A stretch of DNA of 7,457 nucleotides from Oscillospiraceae bacterium (GCA_900768675.1 CAAGDT010000019.1:1-7457), one strand, 5' to 3'; shown: positions 1 through 6,952, numbered from the stretch's first letter. Program-made: numbers and translations. The notes: generated by a model from the sequence alone, not told the origin.

Positions 1-5
1 ACTTT

Positions 6-1208
6 ATGATTAGCGTAGGTATTGACATCTCAAAGGACAAAAGTACGGTTTGTATGCTTCGACCTTATGGTGAAGTCGTGGAAGCTCCGTATAACATTGA
101 ACACACCGAACAGGCTTTAAACGCTTTAATTGAGCGTATCAAATCATTCGATGAGGACGTTAAAGTCGTTCTGGAAGCTACCGGCGGCTATCATCAGGTT
201 GTTGTTACAAAGCTGCTTTCAGCAGGTATTTTTACCGTTGTTGTAAATCCCTACATAATGAAAAAATATTGCGCAGCGGCTTTGAGAAAAGCAAAAACCG
301 ACAAAATCGATTCTATCCGTATTGCAAACTACGGCATAGACCATTGGTTTTCTATGACGGCATATTGTCCACCCGATGAAATCTATGCAGAGCTGAAGCT
401 GCTCGGCAGACAATACGACCAGTATGTTCGACTAAAGGTTAGCTGCAAAATTCAGCTTGCGCATCTTCTTGACGGCGTTATGCCCGGAATAAAAACGATA
501 CTGCAAGGCACCGTTCCCGCGAACAGTACTAAGGACAAGCTCTGCGACTTTGTCGAGAAATATTGGCATTATGACAACATCAAAAAGATGAGCGAAAAAC
601 GGTTTATTGAGGACTACGGGAAATGGGCTAAGAAAAAGGGATACCGTTGCAGCGAAAGTCAAGCGATAGCGATATATCAGCTTTCGAAGAACAATATCCC
701 AACCCTTAAATCCAGTACCCCATCCACAAAAATGCTGGTACTGCAGGCAGTGAAATCGGTAAGAGATGCCGAAATCACCTTATCCTTAATTATATCACAA
801 ATGCAGGAAATTGCAAGTACCTTGCCAGAATATTCTGTGGTAAGGGAGATGAAAGGTGTTGGAGATGTCCTTTCTGTCCGCCTAATTGCCGAAATCGGCG
901 ATGTCAGACGTTTCCATAACGGCAGCGCTCTCGTAGCCTTTGCAGGCATTGACGCTCCGCCTTATGAATCGGGCAAGTTCGTTGGAACTAAGCGAAACAT
1001 TTCAAAGCGAGGGTCTTCTACTCTGCGAAAAATCGGTTATGAGATTATGCACAGCCTAAAAGTTGTGAAACCCACCGAAGATTCCGCTGTATATGATTTC
1101 ATCATCAAGAAAGAAACCGAGGGCAAGCCTAAGCGTGTCGCCAAAATCGCAGGACTAAATAAATTCCTGCGTATCTATTACGCAAGAGTGATGCAGATTT
1201 ATTGCTGA
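6..1208 (+). CDS. IS110-family transposase (DEDD/serine recombinase), complete
   Basis: This 400-residue protein is the recombinase of an IS110-type insertion sequence, which excises as a circle and inserts at sites chosen by an element-encoded RNA. The N-terminal RuvC-like DEDD domain starts GIDISKD, with predicted catalytic acids D7, E57 (in LEATGGYH), D99 and D102 (in KTDKIDS). A longer helical middle follows. The C-terminal Transposase_20 domain starts near residue 278 (KGVGDVLSVRLIAEIGD, then ALVAFAGID), and S322 in the ESGK motif is the predicted catalytic serine. No stop or frameshift interrupts the frame, so it is probably functional. The ATG lies 5 bp from the window edge, so its ribosome binding site and the element's left end, where IS110-group elements encode the bridge RNA, are not visible. 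It runs convergent to the pho operon. Family assignment is firm; the IS110 versus IS1111 subgroup is not settled. Confidence 0.95.
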   Translation: MISVGIDISKDKSTVCMLRPYGEVVEAPYNIEHTEQALNALIERIKSFDEDVKVVLEATGGYHQVVVTKLLSAGIFTVVVNPYIMKKYCAAALRKAKTDKIDSIRIANYGIDHWFSMTAYCPPDEIYAELKLLGRQYDQYVRLKVSCKIQLAHLLDGVMPGIKTILQGTVPANSTKDKLCDFVEKYWHYDNIKKMSEKRFIEDYGKWAKKKGYRCSESQAIAIYQLSKNNIPTLKSSTPSTKMLVLQAVKSVRDAEITLSLIISQMQEIASTLPEYSVVREMKGVGDVLSVRLIAEIGDVRRFHNGSALVAFAGIDAPPYESGKFVGTKRNISKRGSSTLRKIGYEIMHSLKVVKPTEDSAVYDFIIKKETEGKPKRVAKIAGLNKFLRIYYARVMQIYC

Positions 1209-1236
1209 TTGCACAAAATTTTACTTATATCCTTAC

Positions 1237-1312
1237 AAGCTGAAAAAAATCATTGTTTTTCGGCTTTGTTGTTATGCCATTTTTTTGCCGAAAAATATTT
1301 ATATTTTTTCAG
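1237..1312. repeat. Pair of inverted, AT-rich hairpin repeats
   Basis: Two related palindromes lie head to head. Copy 1 (1237-1266, plus strand) has an 11-bp stem, AAGCTGAAAAA with TTTTTCGGCTT, one G·T wobble and an 8-base loop. Copy 2 (1287-1312), read on the minus strand, shows the same CTGAAAAA...TTTTTCGG stem with the same wobble position and an extra inner AT stem. The copies also pair with each other: 1240-1248 with 1304-1312 and 1256-1264 with 1287-1295 are both perfect 9-bp matches, enclosing a 22-base loop. They may act as terminators for opposite directions, be a structured right end of the IS110 element, or be a REP-like target into which it inserted. The pairing is read directly; the function is inferred. 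Confidence 0.6.
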
Positions 1313-1320
1313 AAAAAGGC

Positions 1321-1326
1321 TTGACA
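1321..1326 (+). promoter_or_regulatory. Orphan outward-facing -35 box (TTGACA), possible IS right-end half promoter
   Basis: A perfect TTGACA points away from the transposase. The nearest good plus-strand -10-like sequence, TATTAT at 1353-1358, is 26 bp away, too far for a normal promoter, and nothing at 16-18 bp resembles a -10. In IS110-family circles the right end is known to supply a -35 and the left end a -10 at the junction. That would place the element's right boundary within about 17 bp after 1326. The box is seen; the role is inferred. Confidence 0.35.
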
Positions 1327-1353
1327 AACAGTAACAGGTTTGCCGCTTAACCT

Positions 1354-1382
1354 ATTATACCACACTCACCCCAATTTTTCAA
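1354..1382 (-). promoter_or_regulatory. Strong leftward sigma-A promoter with extended -10
   Basis: Read on the minus strand, TTGAAA (1377-1382) is followed by a 17-bp spacer and a perfect TATAAT (1354-1359), with TGG directly before the -10 (extended -10 motif). Transcription would start near 1347 and run leftward through the hairpin pair into the 3' end of the transposase as antisense RNA. No leftward gene follows in this window. It may be the promoter of a host gene now separated from it by the insertion, or drive a small or antisense RNA. The -35 sits immediately beyond the T-tract of the pho terminator. Confidence 0.65.
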
Positions 1383-1385
1383 CAC

Positions 1386-1414
1386 AAAAAAGAACGGCAG
1401 ACCGCAGCCTGCCG
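1386..1414 (-). terminator. Rho-independent terminator of the pst-pho operon
   Basis: On the minus strand, 43 bp after the phoR stop codon, a 6-bp GC-rich stem CGGCAG (complement of 1409-1414) pairs with CTGCCG (complement of 1395-1400) around an 8-base loop. It is followed by TTCTTTTTT (complement of 1386-1394). This is a classic intrinsic terminator in the right place to end the seven-gene operon. Confidence 0.85.
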
Positions 1415-1456
1415 CAAAAAATTATAAGGAGTACATTTATGAAATTCAGTCGTAAG

Positions 1457-3115
1457 CTAATTTAACGGGAACTTAACCGCAATCGCCGTTCCCTCGCCCA
1501 CCTTGCTGTCAACGCTTATTTCAGCGTTATGCAGCTTTGCGGCGTGCTTTACAATGGAAAGCCCGAGACCCGTGCCGCCAGCTTCCTTTGAACGGCTCTT
1601 ATCCACACGGTAGAACCGCTCGAAAATGCGGCTGATATGCTCGGGAGGTATTCCTATTCCGCTGTCCTTGACCGTAAGAACCGCATAGTCTTCGCTTTTC
1701 TCAACGGTTACAAGAACCTTTCCGCCCTTGCGGTTGTATTTGATTGCATTATCGCAGAGATTCACTGCTACTGCGCTTAAAAGCTGGGGTATTCCGTTTA
1801 TTACGGCGCTTTCACCGCTTATTTCAAGGCTTACCCCCGCCTTTTCTGCTTTTGCAGTAAGACTGTTTACCGCAGTTTTTGCTATTTCAAGCAGGTCCGT
1901 ATCCTCCCGCTTTAAGTCCTGCGCTCCCTCGTCAAGCCTTGACAGCCTTATTATATCCTCCACAAGGCTTATCATACGCTGAGCCTCGGAGTAAATCTGC
2001 CCCGAAAAGCGCTTCAAGTCCTCGGGCTTTACCATGTCGTTGTTTATAAGCTCGGCACAGCCCGAAATGGAGTGCAGCGGAGTTTTAAGCTCGTGGGAAA
2101 CGTTGGCGGTAAACTCACGCCGCAGCTGCTCCGCCTTTTCCCGCTCGGTTACGTCGAATATCAGCAGTACCGTGCCCGCCGCACCCTTTTCTGAGCTTAC
2201 GGGGCTGGAGTCAAGCTGATACTTGCCTTCGCCGATTTCGATTATCCTTTCGGCACGGCTGCCCTTTTCCGCCTCCTTTAAAAGCTCCTGCATTTCAAGG
2301 GAGCGGTTGACGGTAAGAATGTCCTTTCCGATACAGCCCTTATCCGTTTCAAGAATCCTTGCGGCGGCGGGGTTAAGGGTTATTACCCTGCCCTCCTTAT
2401 CCAGCAGCAGAAGTCCCTCGTTCATATTGTCCGTTACGGTTTCAAACTCCTGCTTTTTAAGCTCTAATTCCCGCTTCTGGGAGAGTATCTGCCGCTTCTG
2501 GGCTTCGATATGCCGTAAAAGCGGGGAAATTTCGTCGTAGTCCTCGTTTTCCGCAGGATTGTCAAGGTCAAGCTCGTTAAGGGGCTTTACTATCCGCTTT
2601 GATAGGCGGCTTGCCATTAAGTAGGAGATAATGCCTGCTGCAAGAAAAATAAAGATAATCGGCTGGAGCATTCCGAGAGCTAAGTGCAGAACGCTGGACT
2701 GGGTTACCGAAAGACGGATAACAGAGCCGTCCTTAAGCCGCCTTGCGCAGTATAAAAGCCGCTCAAACATCGTACTGGAGTAGCGTTCGCTTTCGCCTGC
2801 ACCGTTTTCAAGAGCCGCTTTTATCTCCTCGCGGTCGATATGGTTTTCCATTTCCCCGCTGTCTGCACCGCTGTCGTATATAACGGCACCGTCTGCCGCT
2901 ATCCATGTCACTCTGAAGGCGCTTGTGTCAAGGTCGGTAAAATAGCTTATCCCCTCGTTCTCTGCGCCCTTAGCGGCAAGAATAGTCTGGCTTCTGAGCT
3001 GCTGCTTCTGCACTACCGAAAAGTACCCGTAAAGAGAGCCGATAATAAGAACAGCGCTGGCAAGCAAAACGGTTATCGCAGTAAGGAAAACCGAATTGAA
3101 TATCCTTTTGGTCAT
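1457..3115 (-). CDS. phoR: Phosphate-regulon sensor histidine kinase PhoR
   Basis: PhoR is a membrane histidine kinase that autophosphorylates and passes phosphate to the response regulator encoded just upstream. The 552 residues show a transmembrane helix at about 8-32 and an extracytoplasmic sensor at about 33-147 with sCache-like features (RVTWIAADG, YDSG, MENHIDREE). A second membrane helix spans about 148-168, followed by a short HAMP-like and coiled-coil linker (170-225) and a PAS domain (about 222-325). The kinase core has the H-box FTANVSHELKTPL with phospho-acceptor H341, N-box NLCDNAIKY (452-460), G1 DSGIGIP (484-490), F-box FERFYRVD (498-505) and G2 GGTGLGLS (513-520), so all key motifs are intact. 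The ATG follows the phoB stop by 2 bp, with AAAGGA about 11 bases upstream inside phoB. It is the last gene of the operon. Assignment rests on motifs plus the pst-phoU context. Confidence 0.93.
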   Translation of the reverse strand: MTKRIFNSVFLTAITVLLASAVLIIGSLYGYFSVVQKQQLRSQTILAAKGAENEGISYFTDLDTSAFRVTWIAADGAVIYDSGADSGEMENHIDREEIKAALENGAGESERYSSTMFERLLYCARRLKDGSVIRLSVTQSSVLHLALGMLQPIIFIFLAAGIISYLMASRLSKRIVKPLNELDLDNPAENEDYDEISPLLRHIEAQKRQILSQKRELELKKQEFETVTDNMNEGLLLLDKEGRVITLNPAAARILETDKGCIGKDILTVNRSLEMQELLKEAEKGSRAERIIEIGEGKYQLDSSPVSSEKGAAGTVLLIFDVTEREKAEQLRREFTANVSHELKTPLHSISGCAELINNDMVKPEDLKRFSGQIYSEAQRMISLVEDIIRLSRLDEGAQDLKREDTDLLEIAKTAVNSLTAKAEKAGVSLEISGESAVINGIPQLLSAVAVNLCDNAIKYNRKGGKVLVTVEKSEDYAVLTVKDSGIGIPPEHISRIFERFYRVDKSRSKEAGGTGLGLSIVKHAAKLHNAEISVDSKVGEGTAIAVKFPLN

Positions 3116-3117
3116 TA

Positions 3118-3810
3118 TTAAACCGTTCCTTTCCCGAAGGAGGGCGCTTCCATGCGGTAGCCCACTCCTCTTACGGTTTTTATGTAATCGCCGTATTTTC
3201 CGATTTTTGTGCGAAGAGTGCCGACGTGTACGTCAACGGTACGGGTTTCCCCGATAAATTCCGTGCCCCAGACCGAGGACAGGATTGCATCCCTCGTAAA
3301 TGCTCTGCCCCTGTTTTCCATAAAAAGGCGGAGCAGCTCGTATTCCTTTAAGGTCAGCTGTACCCGCTCGCCGTCAACGGTAACGGTATGCTCCGTAGGG
3401 TTAAGCACAAGACCCTCCGCTGTAAGCAGGTCTGCGCTCTCAGCGGGCTTTGTTCTTCTCAGCACCGCCCGTACCCTCGACACCATTTCCATCATACCAA
3501 AGGGCTTTGCAAGGTAGTCGTCTGCGCCAAGATCAAGTCCCGTAACCTTATCGTATTCCGTTCCTTTGGCAGTAGCCATTATAACGGGAATATCCGCTGT
3601 TATCGGGTTTTCCTTAAGCCTTCTGAGCAGGGTTATTCCGTCCTCCCCGGGCAGCATTATATCCAGCATTACAAGCTCAGGTCTGGCGCTTTTAAGCGCC
3701 TCGGAAAATTCCGCACCGTCACGAAAGCCCTCCGCCTTATAGCCTGAAGCATTCAGGGTATAAACTACCATATTTCTTATTCCGTCGTCGTCCTCTACGC
3801 AAAAAATCAT
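3118..3810 (-). CDS. phoB: Phosphate-regulon response regulator PhoB (PhoP in Firmicutes), OmpR family
   Basis: This transcription factor is activated by PhoR and binds Pho boxes before phosphate-starvation genes. With the chosen start it is 230 residues. The receiver domain (1-120) has acidic pocket E6, D7 and D8, phospho-acceptor D50 (VMLDIMLP), switch T80 and K102 (GADDYLAKPF). A winged-helix DNA-binding domain occupies about 130-225, with LTLKEYELLRLF, the TRDAILSSVWG helix and the terminal hairpin TVRGVGYR. The frame stays open to an ATG at 3840 that would overlap phoU. I chose the ATG at 3808-3810 because a perfect AGGAGG sits 8 bases before it and the protein then begins MIFCVEDDDG, the normal receiver start. 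It lies 23 bp after phoU and 2 bp before phoR. The gene is a canonical pho regulator; only its position within the pst operon identifies it among OmpR-type regulators. Confidence 0.93.
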   Translation of the reverse strand: MIFCVEDDDGIRNMVVYTLNASGYKAEGFRDGAEFSEALKSARPELVMLDIMLPGEDGITLLRRLKENPITADIPVIMATAKGTEYDKVTGLDLGADDYLAKPFGMMEMVSRVRAVLRRTKPAESADLLTAEGLVLNPTEHTVTVDGERVQLTLKEYELLRLFMENRGRAFTRDAILSSVWGTEFIGETRTVDVHVGTLRTKIGKYGDYIKTVRGVGYRMEAPSFGKGTV

Positions 3811-3818
3811 ACAAAAAT

Positions 3819-3824
3819 CCTCCT
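3819..3824 (-). promoter_or_regulatory. Ribosome binding site deciding the phoB start
   Basis: A perfect AGGAGG on the minus strand lies 8 bases before the ATG at 3808-3810, in the short phoU-phoB spacer. It favours that start over the ATG at 3840, which has no comparable site, would overlap phoU and would add ten residues before the receiver fold. Confidence 0.85.
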
Positions 3825-3833
3825 GTAATGCTA

Positions 3834-4496
3834 TCAGCACATATCGGGAGCGGTTTTTCCCTCTCTGCTGCCTGTAACCGAGTATAAAACCCAGCCTGCA
3901 ACATTTACGGCGTGGTCGCCTATTCTTTCAAAATACTTTGAAATCATCAGCAGGTCAAGGGCAAATTCCCCGTGATACTCGGGCTTAGAAAGCCGCTCAA
4001 CAAGTATCTGCTTTATTCTGCGGAAATGACCGTCCACAACGTCGTCGTATTCAATAACGCTTTCCGCAATTCCCGTATCCCGCTTTACAAAGGCGTCTAT
4101 GCTGTCGGTTACCATTTTTATAACCGCCTTAGCCATATCGTCAATACCAAGGGTATCGTCGTCTGCCTTTATATTCGCCATAGTTACTATCTCCGCAATA
4201 TCAGCAGACTGGTCGCCTATACGCTCCATATCCGTAACCATTTTTAGAGCGGAGGATATTATGCGAAGGTCGGAGGCAACGGGGTGCTGCTGCAAAAGAA
4301 GCTTTATACAGGTAGCCTCAATTTCCCGCTCCTTTTCGTCTATCAACTCGGAATACTCCTGCACCTGCTTTGCAAGCGCCATATCTCCCTCAACAAGGGA
4401 TTTTGCCGCAGCAGCGATTGCTGCCTCGCAAAGCCCGCCCATTTCAATAATATCCCTGTTAAGGCTGTCAAGCTGCTCGTCGAATCTCGTTCTCAT
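3834..4496 (-). CDS. phoU: Phosphate signalling protein PhoU
   Basis: PhoU is a cytoplasmic helical protein that links the Pst transporter to PhoR and restrains both when phosphate is plentiful. The 220-residue length is typical and two repeated three-helix PhoU domains are visible. The first has TDMERIGDQSADIAE (metal-site residues E91, D95, D99) and the second YFERIGDHAVNVAGW (E190, D194, with N198 in the last position). The HPVASDLRII stretch before the first signature is also characteristic. Its ATG shares one base with the pstB stop (TAATG, minus strand), so translation is probably coupled. The C-terminal tail (about 208-220) is a short, poorly conserved extension. There is no sign of damage. 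Confidence 0.95.
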   Translation of the reverse strand: MRTRFDEQLDSLNRDIIEMGGLCEAAIAAAAKSLVEGDMALAKQVQEYSELIDEKEREIEATCIKLLLQQHPVASDLRIISSALKMVTDMERIGDQSADIAEIVTMANIKADDDTLGIDDMAKAVIKMVTDSIDAFVKRDTGIAESVIEYDDVVDGHFRRIKQILVERLSKPEYHGEFALDLLMISKYFERIGDHAVNVAGWVLYSVTGSREGKTAPDMC

Positions 4497-5245
4497 TAAC
4501 CGAACCTCCCCGTAATGTATTCGTAAGTGCGCTTATCCTGTGGCATTGAGAAAATCTTTTCAGTTGTGCCAAATTCAACCATATCACCAAGAAGAAAGAA
4601 AGCGGTTTTGTCCGAAATTCTTGAAGCCTGCTGCATACTGTGAGTAACTATGATTATAGTATAACTCTTTTTCAGTTCAATTGCAAGCTCTTCTATTCTT
4701 GCGGTTGAAATCGGGTCGAGAGCGGAGGTCGGTTCGTCCATAAGCAGCACCTCAGGCTCTACCGCTAAGGCTCTTGCTATGCAAAGCCTCTGCTGCTGAC
4801 CTCCCGAAAGACCAAGGGCGCTTTTTTTCAGTCTGTCCTTAAGCTCCTCCCAGATAGCCGCCTTTTTCAATGACTCCTCAACGATTTCATCAAGCTTTAC
4901 CTTTGAGCGGATACCGTGGGTACGGGGACCGTAGGCGATATTGTCGTAAATGCTCATAGGAAAAGGGTTGGGCTTCTGGAACACCATTCCTACCCGCTTT
5001 CTCAGCAGATTTACGTCCATATTTCCGAAAATGTCCTCTCCGTCAAGCTTCACCTTGCCTGTTATCCTGCACCCTTCAACCAGGTCGTTCATACGGTTAA
5101 GAGATTTAAGAAGAGTAGACTTTCCGCAGCCCGAGGGGCCTATAAAGGCGGTTATCTCGTTTTCGGCTATGTTCATATTAATGGATTTGAGCGCCTGAAA
5201 GGAGCCGTAAAACAAATCAAGGTTCTCTATGGTTATCTTATCCAT
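4496..5245 (-). CDS. pstB: Phosphate ABC transporter ATP-binding protein PstB
   Basis: PstB is the ATPase that powers phosphate import through PstC-PstA at the inner face of the membrane. The 249 residues are full length for the family and carry Walker A GPSGCGKST (36-44), Q-loop Q90 in MVFQKPNPFP, the signature LSGGQQQR (146-153), Walker B VLLMDEP with catalytic E171, the D-loop SALD (174-177) and H-loop H202. MVFQKPNPFPMSIYDN is a PstB hallmark that separates it from other ABC ATPases. The ATG overlaps the end of pstA by 8 bp, with GAAAGGA about 8 bases upstream inside pstA. The stop shares one base with the phoU start. Confidence 0.97.
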   Translation of the reverse strand: MDKITIENLDLFYGSFQALKSINMNIAENEITAFIGPSGCGKSTLLKSLNRMNDLVEGCRITGKVKLDGEDIFGNMDVNLLRKRVGMVFQKPNPFPMSIYDNIAYGPRTHGIRSKVKLDEIVEESLKKAAIWEELKDRLKKSALGLSGGQQQRLCIARALAVEPEVLLMDEPTSALDPISTARIEELAIELKKSYTIIIVTHSMQQASRISDKTAFFLLGDMVEFGTTEKIFSMPQDKRTYEYITGRFG

Positions 5246-6104
5246 TTCCTTTGTCCTTTCCTATTTTCTTTGCAATAAGCTCAGATACGCCGTTTATCAG
5301 TATTACCACCACAAGCAGCACAACTGCCGTAGCGTAGGTCTGGTCGATATAAAGTCCCTCGCCGGAGATTACATACATGTGTACCGAAAGGGTACGGGCG
5401 GAGTCGAAAAGACTTCCTGCCGCCTGTGCTACCGTGCCTGCGGTAAAGATAAGGGCGGCGGATTCGCCGATAATTCTTCCCGTGCCTAAAATTACGCCCG
5501 AAAGTATGCCGGGAACGGCGCTGGGGAGAACTACCCTGAATACCGTGCGAAGCTTTCCTGCACCCAAACCGAAGCTTCCCTCACGGAAGCTGTCGGGAAC
5601 GGCAAGCAGCGCTTCCTCAGCAGTTCTCATTATAAGGGGCAGTATCATAATGGACAGGGTTAAGGCACCCGATATAAGGGAAAGACCAAGTCCTAAGAAC
5701 TTTACAAAGAACAGCGAACCGAAAAGTCCGTAAACTACCGAGGGAATGCCCGAAAGAGTTTCCGCTGTTATGCGGACTATCCCTACAAGCTTATTGCCCC
5801 TTTTAGCGTATTCCGTAAGGAAAATTGCTGCTCCTATGCCTACGGGAACTGCCACAAGAAGAGAAAGAACCGTCATAAGCAGGGTATTCACAAGGGCAGG
5901 TACAAGGGAAACGTTATCCGAGTTGTACTCCCACTCGAAAAGAGAGGGCGTAAGGTTTGGTATGCCTTTTACAAGAATGTAAATTACCACAAATGCAAGG
6001 GCGATAAGGGTAATTGCCGCCGCAGCCCATACCAGAATACAGAGTATCAGGGACATGGGCGAGCGCTTGTAGCAGCGCAGCTTCTGCTTTAATTTTTCGG
6101 TCAT
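5238..6104 (-). CDS. pstA: Phosphate ABC transporter permease PstA
   Basis: PstA is one of the two membrane subunits of the high-affinity phosphate importer. The 288-residue protein has about six predicted membrane segments (roughly 19-45, 69-98, 114-137, 141-160, 196-222 and 256-278). The cytoplasmic coupling loop that docks on PstB is at about 164-194, with FREGSFGLGAGKLRTVFRVV before the LP of the EAA-type motif. ETLSGIPSVVYGLFG (115-129) and GTGRIIGESAAL (207-218) are conserved in Pst permeases. The start ATG overlaps the pstC stop as ATGA (4 bp), and an AGGAAGG-type site lies just upstream in pstC. The basic tail (KKIGKDKGNG) is cytoplasmic. PstA rather than PstC is assigned from its position next to pstB and its sequence style. 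Confidence 0.95.
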   Translation of the reverse strand: MTEKLKQKLRCYKRSPMSLILCILVWAAAAITLIALAFVVIYILVKGIPNLTPSLFEWEYNSDNVSLVPALVNTLLMTVLSLLVAVPVGIGAAIFLTEYAKRGNKLVGIVRITAETLSGIPSVVYGLFGSLFFVKFLGLGLSLISGALTLSIMILPLIMRTAEEALLAVPDSFREGSFGLGAGKLRTVFRVVLPSAVPGILSGVILGTGRIIGESAALIFTAGTVAQAAGSLFDSARTLSVHMYVISGEGLYIDQTYATAVVLLVVVILINGVSELIAKKIGKDKGNG

Positions 6105-6952
6105 TGTTTATTCCTTCCTTTCAGCAAAGAGAACGAAAGGTTGATTATAAGTATGAACACAAACAGCACAACCGCCGTTGCAATCAGCGCTTCACGGTGC
6201 AGGTCAGTAGAATAGCCCATTTCAAGCACGATGTTTGCAGTAAGCGTTCTTACTCCCGAGGTTATTTTTTCGGGCAGCACCGGCTGATTTCCTGCAATCA
6301 TAACCACCGCCATTGTTTCGCCAATCGCCCTGCCTACGCCTAAGATTACTCCTGCGAAAATTCCGCTTTTTGCGGCAGGAAGTATTGAGCAGAAAACGCT
6401 GCGCTCGTGGGTTGCGCCGAGGGCAAGACTGCCTTCATAATAGCTGTTTGAGACCGCCCTTATAGAGGATTCGGAAACGCTTACTATTGTGGGCAGTATC
6501 ATAATTCCCAGCAATACCGAGGCTGTAAGCACGCTCATTCCTCTTCCGCCGATATTTTCACGGACAAAGGGCACAAGCACCACAAGTCCGAAGAAGCCGT
6601 AAACTACCGAGGGTATTCCCGCCATAAGGCTTACCGCAGGCTTCATAATCCTGTAAAGCCATGGGGGACAGAATCTTGCCATAAAAACAGCGGTCAGTAT
6701 TCCGATAGGTACGCCGATTATAAGAGCGCCTGCGGTAACGTAGATACTGCCTACAATCATAGGGAATATTCCGAAGATTTCGTTTGAAGGCCGCCACTCC
6801 GTTCCCAGCAGGAATTCCCCTACTCCTATTTTTCCGATAGCGGGAACGCCGCTTGCAAAAAGAAACACGCAGATAAGCACTACCGCCGCTATGGAAACGC
6901 AGGCCGCGCATATAAACACAGCCTGCATAAGCTTTTCCCTTAGTTTAATCAC
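6101..6952 (-). CDS. pstC: Phosphate ABC transporter permease PstC
   Basis: PstC is the partner of PstA in the phosphate channel. The 283 residues contain about six hydrophobic segments (roughly 10-34, 65-92, 108-130, 140-160, 195-221 and 255-277). The cytoplasmic coupling loop is at 171-193 (YYEGSLALGATHERSVF, then ILP). AGIPSVVYGFFGLVVLVP and GVGRAIGETMAVVMIAGN are typical of PstC. The start is GTG at 6950-6952, overlapping the pstS stop as GTGA, with GAGG seven bases before it. An in-frame ATG eight codons later (6928) also has an AGGG-like site, so an N-terminus shorter by eight residues is possible. The GTG is preferred because its overlap fits the other junctions and the basic N-terminus MIKLREK before the first helix looks native. 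Confidence 0.95.
   Translation of the reverse strand: MIKLREKLMQAVFICAACVSIAAVVLICVFLFASGVPAIGKIGVGEFLLGTEWRPSNEIFGIFPMIVGSIYVTAGALIIGVPIGILTAVFMARFCPPWLYRIMKPAVSLMAGIPSVVYGFFGLVVLVPFVRENIGGRGMSVLTASVLLGIMILPTIVSVSESSIRAVSNSYYEGSLALGATHERSVFCSILPAAKSGIFAGVILGVGRAIGETMAVVMIAGNQPVLPEKITSGVRTLTANIVLEMGYSTDLHREALIATAVVLFVFILIINLSFSLLKGRNKQ

Noticed and set aside
1237..1273. Conventional intrinsic terminator for the transposase
   Set aside because: The 11-bp stem is followed by TGTTGTT rather than a continuous T-run; the real T-run (1280-1286) is 13 bases further. Termination here is possible but not supported well enough to list as such.
1321..1358. Plus-strand promoter from TTGACA (1321) and TATTAT (1353)
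   Set aside because: The spacer is 26 bp, well outside the 16-18 bp range; TATTAT is better explained as part of the minus-strand TATAAT.
1209..1456. CRISPR array, tRNA or riboswitch in the intergenic gap
   Set aside because: There are no regularly spaced direct repeats, no cloverleaf or T-loop sequence, and no riboswitch core that I can recognise.
3118..3840. Longer phoB form starting at the ATG at 3840
   Set aside because: It lacks a good ribosome binding site, overlaps the phoU stop and adds ten residues before the receiver fold; the ATG at 3808-3810 has AGGAGG at 8 bases.
1728..5982. Numerous plus-strand open frames of 60-140 residues opposite phoR to pstA
   Set aside because: All are antisense to well-supported genes, rich in serine or other low-complexity composition, and show no family motifs or start signals.
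6558..6911. 117-residue open frame on the minus strand inside pstC
   Set aside because: It is a shifted-frame shadow of pstC, rich in arginine and serine with no recognisable domain.
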